Positions 29,201 through 38,699 of a DNA stretch of 64,000 nucleotides are shown here, in pieces. The stretch spans positions 30,266-94,265 of the forward strand of contig NZ_AFHI01000014.1 in assembly GCF_000217935.1 (NCBI RefSeq). Reading direction: 5' to 3'. The position numbers and the translations under genes are program-made. Positions within the stretch are counted from its first letter, which is position 1. Each line of letters begins with the position of its first letter. The notes below the pieces were generated by a model. The model was given only the letters and a program-made list of their open reading frames with translations. It was not told the DNA's origin and ran no database searches. Origin of the DNA: Rheinheimera sp. A13L. Lineage in GTDB: Bacteria > Pseudomonadota > Gammaproteobacteria > Enterobacterales > Alteromonadaceae.

Positions 29201-30191
29201 TCTTTTCTAAGCTGCCTGTTCGGCAGTGAACCAGGCCGCGATTGATTACCGCAATGCGGTTAATTTCTAAGCTGCCTGTTCGGCAGTGAACAGGGCGGAG
29301 CACAAGCAATCAAGAATGCCAGCTTTCTAAGCTGCCTGTTCGGCAGTGAACACCCGTTTGCGTTTGATGTGGTGTCAGCTGTTTTTCTAAGCTGCCTGTT
29401 CGGCAGTGAACACTACCGCATATGCCTCAACTGATGAAGTTGTTTTCTAAGCTGCCTGTTCGGCAGTGAACACAACCTGAACGGCGCTCAGCTCATGTTC
29501 ACTTTTCTAAGCTGCCTGTTCGGCAGTGAACCTGATGAAGTTGTGGTTCGTTTGTTATCTTCTTTTCTAAGCTGCCTGTTCGGCAGTGAACGGTATTTCA
29601 CTTTCTGGCGTTTCAGTGATTAATTTCTAAGCTGCCTGTTCGGCAGTGAACTCAAATCAGGTATACGACTATGCGCTAATCATTTTCTAAGCTGCCTGTT
29701 CGGCAGTGAACACAAGCAACCAGCATAAACGCTGCAAAATCACTTTCTAAGCTGCCTGTTCGGCAGTGAACGAGCAATGGTAGATACTGCCATACCAGTT
29801 AATTTTCTAAGCTGCCTGTTCGGCAGTGAACGCAATGACAGTCGTGTGCATCAAGTTGATTTATTTCTAAGCTGCCTGTTCGGCAGTGAACGCGGAGATA
29901 TGAACGCCACGGTAAACGCTAAATTTCTAAGCTGCCTGTTCGGCAGTGAACTTTCAGGCTTAGTTAGTTGCATAGGGTCAGAATTTCTAAGCTGCCTGTT
30001 CGGCAGTGAACGTCATTTCCCGTCTTTCATCACAATATTTGCATTTCTAAGCTGCCTGTTCGGCAGTGAACGATAGCACACAAAGAAAATCCAGCGTTAT
30101 GCTTTTCTAAGCTGCCTGTTCGGCAGTGAACGTTAATTACTGGATCAGATATGGTTGCGTTTGTTTCTAAGCTGCCTGTTCGGCAGTGAAC
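20262..30191 (-). CRISPR. Type I-F CRISPR array, 166 repeats and 165 spacers by my count
   Basis: A 28-bp repeat (minus strand: begins GTTCACTGCC, contains the Cas6f hairpin stem CTGCC/GGCAG around loop GAACA, ends GCTTAGAAA) recurs every 60 bases. Spacers are 32 bases except four of 33 (starting 22449, 22990, 24371, 25812) and two of 31 (21850, 28393). From 20322 to 30164 there are 165 repeat starts. One further decayed copy ends at 20289, recognisable by its last ~17 bases and by an exact 32-base spacer (20290-20321). Repeats at 20322 (five changes) and 20382 (one change) are degenerate; the others look uniform. Degenerate repeats mark the old, distal end, so the array is transcribed on the minus strand from the leader next to cas6f, and new spacers enter at 30191. 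Three spacers occur as exact duplicates and one of these has a third, altered copy. Confidence 0.98.
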
Positions 30192-30269
30192 TAGTGCATT
30201 TAAGCACTAAGAACCTGATTGTTAAAGAGCTATAGTCGTTATTTGCTAATTAACCCTTTTTACTATACG
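30192..30269 (-). promoter_or_regulatory. CRISPR leader
   Basis: This AT-rich stretch between the cas terminator and the first repeat is the leader. Next to the repeat is a 6-bp dyad TAGTGC / GCACTA (30192-30209). At 30208-30220 TAAGAACCTGATT fits the inverse of the IHF consensus with one mismatch; IHF is needed for I-F spacer integration. TATAGC and TATAGT on the minus strand are possible -10 elements but no pair with a good -35 stands out. Confidence 0.7.
30219..30230 (-). promoter_or_regulatory. boxA antitermination element in the CRISPR leader
   Basis: Read on the minus strand this is GCTCTTTAACAA, identical to the boxA core of enterobacterial rRNA operons that recruits NusB-NusE(S10). 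It lies 28 bases before the first repeat in the direction of array transcription, so the element would be in the nascent pre-crRNA and protect the untranslated ~9.9-kb transcript from Rho. boxA elements ahead of CRISPR arrays are established in Salmonella and seen widely in leaders. Confidence 0.75.
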
Positions 30270-30299
30270 AAAAAGCAGCCCTTAGATTACAAAGGCTGC
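30270..30299 (-). terminator. Rho-independent terminator of the cas operon
   Basis: On the minus strand GCAGCC ... GGCTGC forms a 6-bp stem, extended by two more pairs after a mismatch, followed by TTTTTC. It lies 22 bases after the cas6f stop and separates cas mRNA from the array transcript. Confidence 0.75.
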
Positions 30300-30320
30300 A
30301 GCTAGTCGTAAGAAAAAGGG

Positions 30321-30890
30321 TTAGAACCAGGGTACCGTTACTTTTTCAGATAACCGGCTTAAACCATAGGAGTTAAAACCGCCCTTTGTGGGATGATCAA
30401 CTATCGGTCCTTGCTCGATGAACACTTTCATTTGCTGTTTATTGCCACGGCTGGTCAATTGTATGAATGGCAACTTCAGCAATCTTGACGACTGCTCACT
30501 AATTTGTACTACGGCTTCTTCTTGCGTTAACCAACCTTTGCTCACCGATCGCTGTTGTTTGTTATACGCACTTTTCAACTGCCGCCTGGCAAAATAGCGC
30601 TGCTTAGCATCCGTTGGTACAGGAAGTACTGCGCTGCATTGGCTGTAATCTCTGAGTCCTTTCAGCCAATTTTCAGCCATCAACTTTTCCAGCATAATTG
30701 CGCTACCATGAATTCGTAATTTAGTACCAAGGTTTTTGCCAGCCTGAGCATATCCTGGAAAACTAACCCCTACTTTGCCCATGGTTACCTGCCCCAACAC
30801 CGCATGCAATTTCGAGCACAGGTTATTCATCAAAAAGCTGGCATCGGCTTCTAAGTCTGGCAATACCGTTATTTCGATATACCTATCCAT
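30321..30890 (-). CDS. cas6f: Cas6f (Csy4) crRNA-processing endoribonuclease
   Basis: A 189-residue protein beginning 'MDRYIEITVLPD' as I-F Cas6 proteins do. His29 in 'NNLCSKLHAVLG' matches the catalytic His of Pseudomonas Csy4. The C-terminal 'GGFNSYGLSRLSEKVTVPWF' is the typical tail. The Arg-rich helix 'RYFARRQLKSAYNKQQRS' should grip the major groove of the repeat hairpin. It cuts the pre-crRNA 3' of the repeat stem and stays bound as the head of the Csy complex. It is the last gene of the operon, 12 bases after cas7f, and the array lies beyond its terminator. Confidence 0.96.
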   Translation of the reverse strand: MDRYIEITVLPDLEADASFLMNNLCSKLHAVLGQVTMGKVGVSFPGYAQAGKNLGTKLRIHGSAIMLEKLMAENWLKGLRDYSQCSAVLPVPTDAKQRYFARRQLKSAYNKQQRSVSKGWLTQEEAVVQISEQSSRLLKLPFIQLTSRGNKQQMKVFIEQGPIVDHPTKGGFNSYGLSRLSEKVTVPWF

Positions 30891-30902
30891 AATCAGCTCC
30901 TC

Positions 30903-31907
30903 TTAACCGGCTTCGCCAAACACGCCACCACGAATAAACATGGCCATAATGTAGTGCTGTTGCTCCAACGCTGGTGTTTTACCTTTCAAAACCCAGCCAT
31001 CCAGTAGTTTATAAAAATCCATACTGTCTTTTGGCTGGCGATAAGCCTTACCACGGTTGGTTACTGAGCCGTAGGGTTCTACTGCTATAGCACCTACCTC
31101 GGCGGTTTCAGGGTGCCATGTGTCGATAGTTCGCAGCGCATTGCCAATCTTTTGCGAGTGCATGGCTGCAACACCATCTAACTGGTATAAAAACTTACTT
31201 TTGTCACCTTTACCGCCGCCCATGACCAACTCCTGAGACGGATAAACCGCCTGGCCAGCCCCGAGTTTCACAAAGGCATGTACCTTAATCAGCGCGAAGC
31301 TCTCTCCTGTCAGCCCCAGTTTAATCACTTGAGCTAATTTTGCGACATCGCCAGTCGGTTCAGCAAAACGGTGTAAATCAAACTGCTGACTATCAAATAT
31401 CCAGAGCTCTTTACCGTGCGTTACCTGAACCTCTACTGCTTCAGCTCCCACCCGGTTACGCCACAAGAAGCGGCCGTTGGCAATATTGGCAGCATAGCGA
31501 TTAGCTAACTCAGTAAATTGGGTTTGCTCGGCATAGCCATTGATAATAGTGGCCAGTGCCTGCTGGTATTCAGGATCATTACAGGTGGAAGGTGTTGCTA
31601 AATCACCAATGATTCTTAAAGTAAAGCTAACTCTAAGGGTATCGTGCTCAAAAGGCAGCGCTGCATTATCAACAGTCTGTAAATTTGCCTTTTGCACCTC
31701 GGCATCAACCTTTGCAGGATCGCTTGCCAAAGCCGACTTCAACCTGTTGGAAATAGTGCCGCGCACCGCTTTTTCTTTAACAGTCACTGGCAAAAAGCTT
31801 TTTGCATTACCACGTTCGTCCCAGTTACCACTGGCCATAATAGCGTCTGAATTTGCCAGTTTGGCTTCAAAAGCCAGTACCGATGCAGTTTTTAAAGTAG
31901 TAGTCAT
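30903..31907 (-). CDS. csy3: Cas7f (Csy3), backbone subunit of the I-F Cascade
   Basis: A 334-residue Cas7-family protein: '[18 protein letters not shown]' at the start, 'RVSFTLRI' , '[18 protein letters not shown]' and '[16 protein letters not shown]' are hallmark Csy3 segments. Six copies are expected to line the 32-base spacer part of each crRNA. The length is close to that of the Pseudomonas protein. It lies between csy2 (14 bases) and cas6f (12 bases). Confidence 0.96.
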   Translation of the reverse strand: MTTTLKTASVLAFEAKLANSDAIMASGNWDERGNAKSFLPVTVKEKAVRGTISNRLKSALASDPAKVDAEVQKANLQTVDNAALPFEHDTLRVSFTLRIIGDLATPSTCNDPEYQQALATIINGYAEQTQFTELANRYAANIANGRFLWRNRVGAEAVEVQVTHGKELWIFDSQQFDLHRFAEPTGDVAKLAQVIKLGLTGESFALIKVHAFVKLGAGQAVYPSQELVMGGGKGDKSKFLYQLDGVAAMHSQKIGNALRTIDTWHPETAEVGAIAVEPYGSVTNRGKAYRQPKDSMDFYKLLDGWVLKGKTPALEQQHYIMAMFIRGGVFGEAG

Positions 31908-31921
31908 AGCTAAGTTCCTTT

Positions 31922-32911
31922 TCAGAAGTAAGTAAGTTCGGTTTCTGTGATTTCAGCTAAAGCGGCGTCCTGCTCCGGATGCAGCTTTAATGTGTTTTGT
32001 GTAGTGTTCGTTGTACATAGATACCATGGCCCCTGCTGCCGATAACGCCAGATAACATCACGTACATCGGGGACTCGGTGCGGGCTTAACCACTGGCCAA
32101 CACCATAAGCTGATTCGACAAAGCAAAAGGGATACTGCGGATCTCGGCTATTAGCGACAGCGCCTGCATCATGCAGTGCCGAAATCGCTTTATAGCCTGT
32201 AGTTATAGGCACTAAGTATCCTTTATCCGGTTTAGGTACTCTTTCCCACATCGCCGGGCAAGGCTCTGTTGCAGTATCAACATTATCGTCTACAACAGCG
32301 CGATAACTTAACGCAGAAAAATCCAGCCAGGCATCCAGCATAGTGGCATTTGGCTGAGCTGCGGTTAACTGCTGATAATGCCGCTTTAACAGTTCTGAGC
32401 GATCAGTTAATACAAAACCCGGCAGCACTTTGCGCAGTAACTTACGGCTTAACGCCTGCTCGTCATCATCGCTGTAAAGACTAACGCCTTTCAGATTAAT
32501 AACCTGGCCACCTGCCAGCTTTTGTCGCTGAGCTAACAAAGTAAGTGTTTCAATAATTTGCTGTTGCTGATTGCTACTAAATGCTTTATTGGATTCCAGA
32601 ATCAGTGAAACGGTAAGGTGCATCCGTCCCTCTTCAACAATAGGTGCCGTATTACCCTCTTTGGTTAATGGGTTACGAGTTAAGGCAAAAACATAATCGC
32701 CCCAACCACCGGGCTGATAAGCCTGCACCTGATGTTGATGACACACCACGGCACAGCCGGTTAGTTCAACACCAAACTCTTGCTGTAACTTACGCGAAAG
32801 CGCGTGGGTATAGCCAAGGAAATGGGTAATGGCCGGAAAACCATAAGTAAAACCGGCAATGCAATTGGCATTTTGGACTTTGATATGTTCTAGCAAAATA
32901 TAATTGCTCAT
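31922..32911 (-). CDS. csy2: Cas5f (Csy2), 5'-handle subunit of the I-F Cascade
   Basis: A 329-residue protein with '[35 protein letters not shown]' style N-terminus (short match: '[15 protein letters not shown]'), diagnostic for Csy2, and '[12 protein letters not shown]' with '[11 protein letters not shown]' near the C-terminus. It binds the 8-base crRNA handle together with Cas8f and helps PAM recognition. Its ATG overlaps the csy1 stop by four bases (ATGA), indicating translational coupling. Confidence 0.96.
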   Translation of the reverse strand: MSNYILLEHIKVQNANCIAGFTYGFPAITHFLGYTHALSRKLQQEFGVELTGCAVVCHQHQVQAYQPGGWGDYVFALTRNPLTKEGNTAPIVEEGRMHLTVSLILESNKAFSSNQQQQIIETLTLLAQRQKLAGGQVINLKGVSLYSDDDEQALSRKLLRKVLPGFVLTDRSELLKRHYQQLTAAQPNATMLDAWLDFSALSYRAVVDDNVDTATEPCPAMWERVPKPDKGYLVPITTGYKAISALHDAGAVANSRDPQYPFCFVESAYGVGQWLSPHRVPDVRDVIWRYRQQGPWYLCTTNTTQNTLKLHPEQDAALAEITETELTYF

Positions 32912-34278
32912 ACTGCAGCCTCCGCTTGTGCCTTACCTGCAGAAAATACTATTGTGCCAAGCTCATAATCACGTAGTCGGGGCGACAACAACTTTGCCCA
33001 ATGCTGGTGTTGCACAGTACCAAACACTAACCCATCGTTTTTCAATGCATTATTAAGTTTATTATTTAACCAACCAGCAAAGGCCAGACAAATATCTTGC
33101 TGCCAGTTGCTGTTTGCCCTTTTTTGCTGAAACTGCAGATCCTCGCACCAGGTGTCCAGCCATAATTGTTCAGCCAGTTTTAGCTTGCAATTCTGCGAGC
33201 TCCAACCAGCGTGCTCGCTTAAGCCCTGCACTTCAGCCGCATAATTCAGCAATCCATCAATAAGATCATTTACATAAGCGGCTATATTACGGCGGATCTC
33301 TAACGTGCTGTCGCGCCCTTTTATGCTTAGTAAATAACGCTGCAACTCTTGTAAATCACGCCATACCCGGCGGTTAAACTCACGGCCAAAAAATATCGAT
33401 TGTTCATTGAACGGTGGTTTTAACGTCGATTGCCAGGATGGCGGTGCACAGTTGAGTAAGTAGGTTTTACCGCCCCGCTGACTATTCAATTGAGAAATAT
33501 TTTGTGGCTTAGAGCCACCAAAGCTTTTCATTGCAGTATCTATAAAACGAATATCTGGCTTGTCATGGAATTTACCAGCCTTACGCGCCTCTCGAATGGC
33601 TTTTGGGTCATCACCAAACCGTACGGCAGTTATTTTGCCGTTGAACTGGTGAGCAAAAGATGAAGCAAAAACAGGGCTAAGCAGGTGATACTGACCATCG
33701 ACTACAGGAAAATACAGTTGTTTGGCTAAGGTATGAGATGACAAGGCTTTATCTGCAAGCGCTAACTTAAAACCTTCAACCCATTCTTTGAGTTGTGTCT
33801 GATTTTCGCTGAATACAGCAAGAGCGTTGAAATCGCCACCTGTTAATGCCCGAGCCAAGCTCTGCCCTTCAAATTCCAACTGTAGTAGCTTGGCAACATC
33901 TAACGCTGCTGCGTTACCAACTGCATCAACAGCCAAGTTAGATAAACTGGCTGTGACGAGGTAATCCGCATCCTCCATATATTCGAGTGACAACACACTG
34001 CTGCCTTTGGCATCGCCATGGGTAAACTTCAGAGCGTGAGTGACAAGGCTGATTTGTTTAGCGCGTTTTGCAGCATCATCTAACCAATGCTGCGTATTAA
34101 ACTGTCGATTCATTTGCAGGATTTGAGGGGAAAACTCAGTATTGATTTGTGCTTTCTTATCATCATCCTCAACACCTTTCAGCGCTTTCTCCAGTTCTTT
34201 CTCGATCAGCTCCAGCTTCTGCAACCTTCGCTGGTCTATGTAATCAGCTATTACAGCTGCTAACCCTTCATATTGCAT
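32908..34278 (-). CDS. csy1: Cas8f (Csy1), large subunit of the I-F Cascade
   Basis: A 456-residue protein with Csy1 features: 'ADYIDQRRLQKLELIEKEL' at the N-terminus, 'KGSSVLSLE', 'ASSFAHQFNGKITAVRFGDD', and 'LGGS'-like 'SFGGSKPQNISQLNSQRGG', the best-conserved Csy1 block. In the I-F complex Cas8f recognises the CC PAM and later recruits Cas2-3. It lies 15 bases after cas2-3 and overlaps csy2 by four bases. Confidence 0.95.
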   Translation of the reverse strand: MQYEGLAAVIADYIDQRRLQKLELIEKELEKALKGVEDDDKKAQINTEFSPQILQMNRQFNTQHWLDDAAKRAKQISLVTHALKFTHGDAKGSSVLSLEYMEDADYLVTASLSNLAVDAVGNAAALDVAKLLQLEFEGQSLARALTGGDFNALAVFSENQTQLKEWVEGFKLALADKALSSHTLAKQLYFPVVDGQYHLLSPVFASSFAHQFNGKITAVRFGDDPKAIREARKAGKFHDKPDIRFIDTAMKSFGGSKPQNISQLNSQRGGKTYLLNCAPPSWQSTLKPPFNEQSIFFGREFNRRVWRDLQELQRYLLSIKGRDSTLEIRRNIAAYVNDLIDGLLNYAAEVQGLSEHAGWSSQNCKLKLAEQLWLDTWCEDLQFQQKRANSNWQQDICLAFAGWLNNKLNNALKNDGLVFGTVQHQHWAKLLSPRLRDYELGTIVFSAGKAQAEAAV

Positions 34279-34293
34279 AACACCTCCTTGCGG

Positions 34294-37200
34294 CTATAAA
34301 TTTTGAAAAATGCCTAAAACCGGGTGGTAATGCCACTTTTCGGCATTTTGTTTTACTCTTAAGCGGATCTCACCAAACTGCTTGCTCACGTCTTCAAGCG
34401 TGAGCCCCATTTGTTCTGCACGCTGTTGATAAACCGACAACGCATCCAGAGTAAACCAGGCGTGATTGCCTTGAACTGGATGCCAAGTCTCAGTGACAAA
34501 ATTTTCCGCTTCGATATATTCCAATGGCCAGGCAGCATCATTAATCCGCGTAAATATCGGTTCTTCGTCTTCATCAGACAACATCAAGCAATAGGGCTCA
34601 TCAGGGGATGACTTACGGAATGGCTTGCGCCTTTGTAATTCAGCGCTCCAGGTTGCGTCATGCAGCCACCACCTTGCGGCATAATCAGGTGGCCATATAA
34701 CGTTTTTAGGTAACGGCATGTCGGGCTGAGGAAACAAATTCTGAAACAACGAAAAGTGTTCAAACACCACAAGGCTGCTTAATATCTTTGATGGCATTAA
34801 TGACGGCTGAGTTATTCGCGGCAATGCATTGATAGCCAGAAAAGATTCTTCAGGCAAAATCTCTTTAAGATCATGGCTATCGAGCCGTAAATCGTCTCGC
34901 TCAAAGCCAGGCTGGCAGTATGCCGGTTTCAGCTTCCCAAAACGATCTGTGGATGCTTTTAGTGCTCTGAAATTTTGCCGCAAGATCAGTAGGTTGTCGC
35001 TGTTTGCTGGTTGCTGGCGATGCCGCTGAATACGCCCAGCTAACTGAATAAGTGAACGCATAGAACTAGGTTCTGCAATTGCCCAGTCATAATCGTGATC
35101 CCTCCCGACTTCAGCGACAGACGTAGCCAAGACAACAAACAGATGATTATTTTCTGGGTATTGCGCTAATGCCTGGCTGATTTCAGCTTGCTGCCACAGC
35201 GCCGATGTAGTGTAACGGGTCAGCGCAGCATCCAACTTTTGCTCTATAGCAGAACGCACTGCTAACGGATATTGGCTGTGGTACACACAATAATGAATAC
35301 GGCAATCAGCCGGCACTGCCATCTGTAGCAACTGTTTAGCCACAGCCACCATAGGATTAATATTGGCCATACGTACCAGGCCGATTGATACTTTTCGACC
35401 GCCAGGTGCTACTTGATGATGCTGCCTGTGCAACTGACAAATACTTTGCTGAATAACGCCAGCCAGTTGGCTGATGATCAGATCTGGATTATTACTATTG
35501 GCTGTGACCTCCAGCAAACTGGCTTGACGCAACACAGGCTGAATAGCCAACGACTTTATCCGTTTATCTACAAATGCTAAATGCTGCTGCATTAGCTGTT
35601 TTTTATCCGCACACTCGGTTTTTACTGCGGTAAATTCATCAAACCAACCACAGACAACAGGTAACTGTGCCCGACCGGCAGCATTCACTGTATTGAAGTG
35701 TTCTCTGCCGGTGCGATAGGACTCAAACAAGGCACATACCAGCACTGGCGGTAAGGTGGCAGATGAAAACAGCACTCTGGCGCCTAACATTCCGGCCCAA
35801 TTCACCAGCCGACATAGCGCGGGTAAATCGGCGGTATCGAAATCATCAGGTTCATCCAGCACCAAATCTGCCGTTAACAACCGCAGCATAGGAGCAATTT
35901 GCTTACCTCCACGCACACCTTCGGTTGCTGGCATCAAATGATCAATAGTGCTTACGAGTACCGGTGCGCTCACCAGTTGATTTAGCTTCGGGCTGCTGTT
36001 TAACCAGTCTTTTAAGCGGCCATCATATACGCTGCCTTCGTAACTTACGTACAGGTGCTCTGCTATCGGATCGGCCAACGACTCACTGCCTGTAGGGCTA
36101 TTGCTAACAGCCTGCTCGGCTTGCAGGGCCTGCTTACTTATATCGTGCAACTGTTGAACTGCAACAGAGCCAATCAATACGGCCAAGTCATCATCAGTAA
36201 GATGCAAACGCTCTTTTAGCGCATCACCTGTTTGTAACGTTAGAGTTCTTAGTCCCAACGCCACGCTAAAACGACACCCCAGTTTTTCGTCAGCTAAACC
36301 ATACATAATACGGGCATTGGCAAAGGTTTTACCTTTGCCGGTACTGGCCATGTTGATACCAAAGAAGCCCTGAACGACGCTGCTTTCCCGTACCGAACAA
36401 GCCAAATCATAGGCTTTATCCTGCCAGCGAAACTTATCCAGCTTGGCCCGTTGTTTAAAACCTTTATGCCGGGTAATCGCGGGCAAGGTATTTTTTAAGG
36501 TCGGTAAATTTCTGGCCAGTAAATAGGCATTATGGCTTACACCAATATTGTGCTCATCTAACTTTTGCTTAAGCTCACCATTTTCACGGTAGGAATTGGC
36601 AAAAGCTTTGTAGGTTGTATCTTGCCATTTTTCTTTCGGCTCTTGTGCTGAGTAATAGTGGTCAGCCAACATCAGTACCAACCGTGCGATATGACTGGTA
36701 AATCGCTGTTCAAACCAATCATCTTCAAACAACCTGCCGCAATTCAGTGCTCTTTGTGCAATTTCACTGGCTTTCTGGCGCCAGGTTGCACTGAGCAAAG
36801 GCGTACCATATTCAAATAACCAGTTTTGCTCACGTCGCTGCTGCTCACAACTCTCAGCACTGTTTACAGAATTCCATAACACATCAAAATTGTTCAGCCA
36901 GCTGTTTATGTTTTCAAACACAGGTTTGGTATCAGATTTTTTATCCGGAAAAATAGGCAATCTATGGTGAGATACGATTAGCCAAGCGACTAACCTGGCG
37001 ACTGGTGCTAAACCGGCAAACGGCTCTGGACAACTCTCCTCCGGCGTATCTTTATGTAGCTTTGCTAATACACTGTGTTCAAATTCAGCCGTAATATTGG
37101 CTAATTCAGTAAGCCATTGTTTATCTGTTTTACCGGCAGAAAATGCCTGAAATAGCCGCAGCGACACCCATTCATGGCGATAAGGCTCATAACCCGGCGT

Positions 37201-37623
37201 TTTTATTTTGGGATCTATTTTTTGCTGAAACAGCAGATTGGCTTTACCAAAATCATGAAATAAACCGGCAATACCGGCCAGTAAGGCGATTACTTCGGCG
37301 TTATGCCAGCTATTTTCATCTTCACTTCGCAAAATATTACGCAGTGTCATATTAGTTGGTGTGGCACCATCAACATTGAATTTACGCTGATTACCCACTA
37401 CCCATAACAGCTCGGTATGATTTTTACTGCGGATCCAATGGCAGGCCACAGCGGTATTGCGCCGAGCCGACTTTTTTAACAGCTTGCGTAATACATCCAG
37501 CCCTTGCAAAGTTATTGGCGTTTGCCAGGTTCTGTCACCGCGCCGCTCGGCAAACTGGTCAATTATGCGCCGGGTTTCAATAAGAGCGTTTTTCGAGCAC
37601 TGCGATACCAGCATAATGTTCAT
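34294..37623 (-). CDS. cas3: Cas2-3 fusion nuclease-helicase (Cas3f)
   Basis: A 1,109-residue fusion typical of type I-F. Residues 1-~95 are the Cas2 part ('MNIMLVSQCSKNALIETRRI'). The HD nuclease follows, with 'GIAGLFHDFGKANLLFQ' and 'HEWVSLRLFQ'. The superfamily 2 helicase has Walker A 'NMASTGKGKTFANARIMY', the DExD-type box 'LVLDEPDDFD', the SAT-like 'LFSSATLPPVL' and motif VI 'QLAGRIQRHRQ'. It degrades DNA flagged by the Csy complex and works with Cas1 in adaptation. It overlaps the cas1 stop by four bases. All catalytic motifs look intact. Confidence 0.97.
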   Translation of the reverse strand: MNIMLVSQCSKNALIETRRIIDQFAERRGDRTWQTPITLQGLDVLRKLLKKSARRNTAVACHWIRSKNHTELLWVVGNQRKFNVDGATPTNMTLRNILRSEDENSWHNAEVIALLAGIAGLFHDFGKANLLFQQKIDPKIKTPGYEPYRHEWVSLRLFQAFSAGKTDKQWLTELANITAEFEHSVLAKLHKDTPEESCPEPFAGLAPVARLVAWLIVSHHRLPIFPDKKSDTKPVFENINSWLNNFDVLWNSVNSAESCEQQRREQNWLFEYGTPLLSATWRQKASEIAQRALNCGRLFEDDWFEQRFTSHIARLVLMLADHYYSAQEPKEKWQDTTYKAFANSYRENGELKQKLDEHNIGVSHNAYLLARNLPTLKNTLPAITRHKGFKQRAKLDKFRWQDKAYDLACSVRESSVVQGFFGINMASTGKGKTFANARIMYGLADEKLGCRFSVALGLRTLTLQTGDALKERLHLTDDDLAVLIGSVAVQQLHDISKQALQAEQAVSNSPTGSESLADPIAEHLYVSYEGSVYDGRLKDWLNSSPKLNQLVSAPVLVSTIDHLMPATEGVRGGKQIAPMLRLLTADLVLDEPDDFDTADLPALCRLVNWAGMLGARVLFSSATLPPVLVCALFESYRTGREHFNTVNAAGRAQLPVVCGWFDEFTAVKTECADKKQLMQQHLAFVDKRIKSLAIQPVLRQASLLEVTANSNNPDLIISQLAGVIQQSICQLHRQHHQVAPGGRKVSIGLVRMANINPMVAVAKQLLQMAVPADCRIHYCVYHSQYPLAVRSAIEQKLDAALTRYTTSALWQQAEISQALAQYPENNHLFVVLATSVAEVGRDHDYDWAIAEPSSMRSLIQLAGRIQRHRQQPANSDNLLILRQNFRALKASTDRFGKLKPAYCQPGFERDDLRLDSHDLKEILPEESFLAINALPRITQPSLMPSKILSSLVVFEHFSLFQNLFPQPDMPLPKNVIWPPDYAARWWLHDATWSAELQRRKPFRKSSPDEPYCLMLSDEDEEPIFTRINDAAWPLEYIEAENFVTETWHPVQGNHAWFTLDALSVYQQRAEQMGLTLEDVSKQFGEIRLRVKQNAEKWHYHPVLGIFQNL

Positions 37624-38597
37624 CGTTCACCACCATGCTCTGCTGCAATACCTTTCAGGCTGTCGATGATGAAATCCAATGCTTCTGCTTGTTGAAAGTT
37701 AGTGATACAGCGTTGCCGGAACTCCTGATCGTCATCGCCATTCATCGCGCTGATAAAAGCTTGTGGCAGTACCAAAGCGTCTTTGATGAGATCGGCGGCA
37801 TCAAACACCAGACCGCCGCGACGAGTTTTGCCATGCAACACAGAAAAGCCATGCGGCAAACCTAAAACCCAGGTGGAGGTCGCTCCCAAACCATAGGCTA
37901 AATAGTTACCGTGATCTAAAAAGCGATTAGCTGGATCAATACCGCTTCCCCCTTTGGCGCGCGTAAAGCTGTCGTCATGCGCTAAGGTATTGCAGGCAAT
38001 TTTATACAGTAACTTGGTCAATCGAGCTTCCGCCAACATCAATGGTTGCGTGCCCTCAGCGGCTTCAACATCTTGCTTGAATCGTGACAATGCTGAGTTT
38101 AATTGGCTTTCACTGACCACAAAGCCATTTTCGATAAAATACTTATTTTTAAGCCAATGCTTTAAGGTGAATTCAATTCTGAATTGCTGAATGGCTTTAG
38201 CTGCCTTTAATCTTTTGGTATCGTCCGGCCAAAACTTCAACCATTGCTGCAAATACTCACAGGGGCGGTACTCGCTTTGCGGATTAAACCAGGCCACCTC
38301 TACTTCAACATCATTTACGCTGAATAGCGGCGTACCGCCACCGCCACAGAAGCCGACTAAAACACCAGCCCGCGCCAACTCCCGCATTGCTGCCTGAGTA
38401 ACAGAAGTACCGGTTCCCAGTAGTAAACACGTAGTATTGGCAATGGGGATATTCCAATACAGCGACTGCTTACCTTCATCGGTTACGTATTCAACCCGGC
38501 CCCCTTTAACCAGCACACGACAGTGCTGCAGGTAATACATATTGGCCCGCTTGGAGTGCAGAATACTTTTTAAATCTGACGGTGAAAAATCATCCAC
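37620..38597 (-). CDS. cas1: Cas1, I-F spacer integrase
   Basis: A 325-residue Cas1 of the I-F type ('SKRANMYYLQHCRVLVKGGRVEYV', short match 'KRANMYYLQHCRVLVK'). The metal-binding residues are visible: Glu in 'LMLAEARLTKLLYKIA', His in 'LPHGFSVLHGKTRRGG' and Asp in 'GLVFDAADLIKDALV'. The start is a GTG at 38597-38595 with a good AAAAGGAGA Shine-Dalgarno; no ATG fits. It is the first gene of the cas operon and forms an integrase with the Cas2 part of Cas2-3. Confidence 0.97.
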   Translation of the reverse strand: MDDFSPSDLKSILHSKRANMYYLQHCRVLVKGGRVEYVTDEGKQSLYWNIPIANTTCLLLGTGTSVTQAAMRELARAGVLVGFCGGGGTPLFSVNDVEVEVAWFNPQSEYRPCEYLQQWLKFWPDDTKRLKAAKAIQQFRIEFTLKHWLKNKYFIENGFVVSESQLNSALSRFKQDVEAAEGTQPLMLAEARLTKLLYKIACNTLAHDDSFTRAKGGSGIDPANRFLDHGNYLAYGLGATSTWVLGLPHGFSVLHGKTRRGGLVFDAADLIKDALVLPQAFISAMNGDDDQEFRQRCITNFQQAEALDFIIDSLKGIAAEHGGER

Positions 38598-38699
38598 AGC
38601 TGTATCTCCTTTTCAATATAACCACTCTACCCTCTCTCCCTGATTTAACAACACTGTACAAAAACACCTGTAAACTAAGTGTGCAGGTTGTTGGTAAGT
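38598..38699 (-). promoter_or_regulatory. cas operon promoter region with imperfect dyads
   Basis: These 102 bases separate the WYL regulator from cas1. AACAACACTGTAC (from 38647) and GTGTGCAGGTTGTT (ending 38692) form an imperfect inverted repeat; within it ACCTG / CAGGT and the direct repeat CACTGTACA / CACCTGTAAA recur. They are candidate operators for the adjacent WYL protein. The cas1 Shine-Dalgarno is at 38605-38613. Confidence 0.4.

Noticed and set aside
20285..30076. Many open frames of 60-240 codons across the array with recurring 'FLSCLFGSE', 'SLPNRQLRK' or 'VHCRTGSLE' segments
   Set aside because: These are translations of the 28-bp CRISPR repeat in several frames on both strands; the residues between are spacers. 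They are not proteins.
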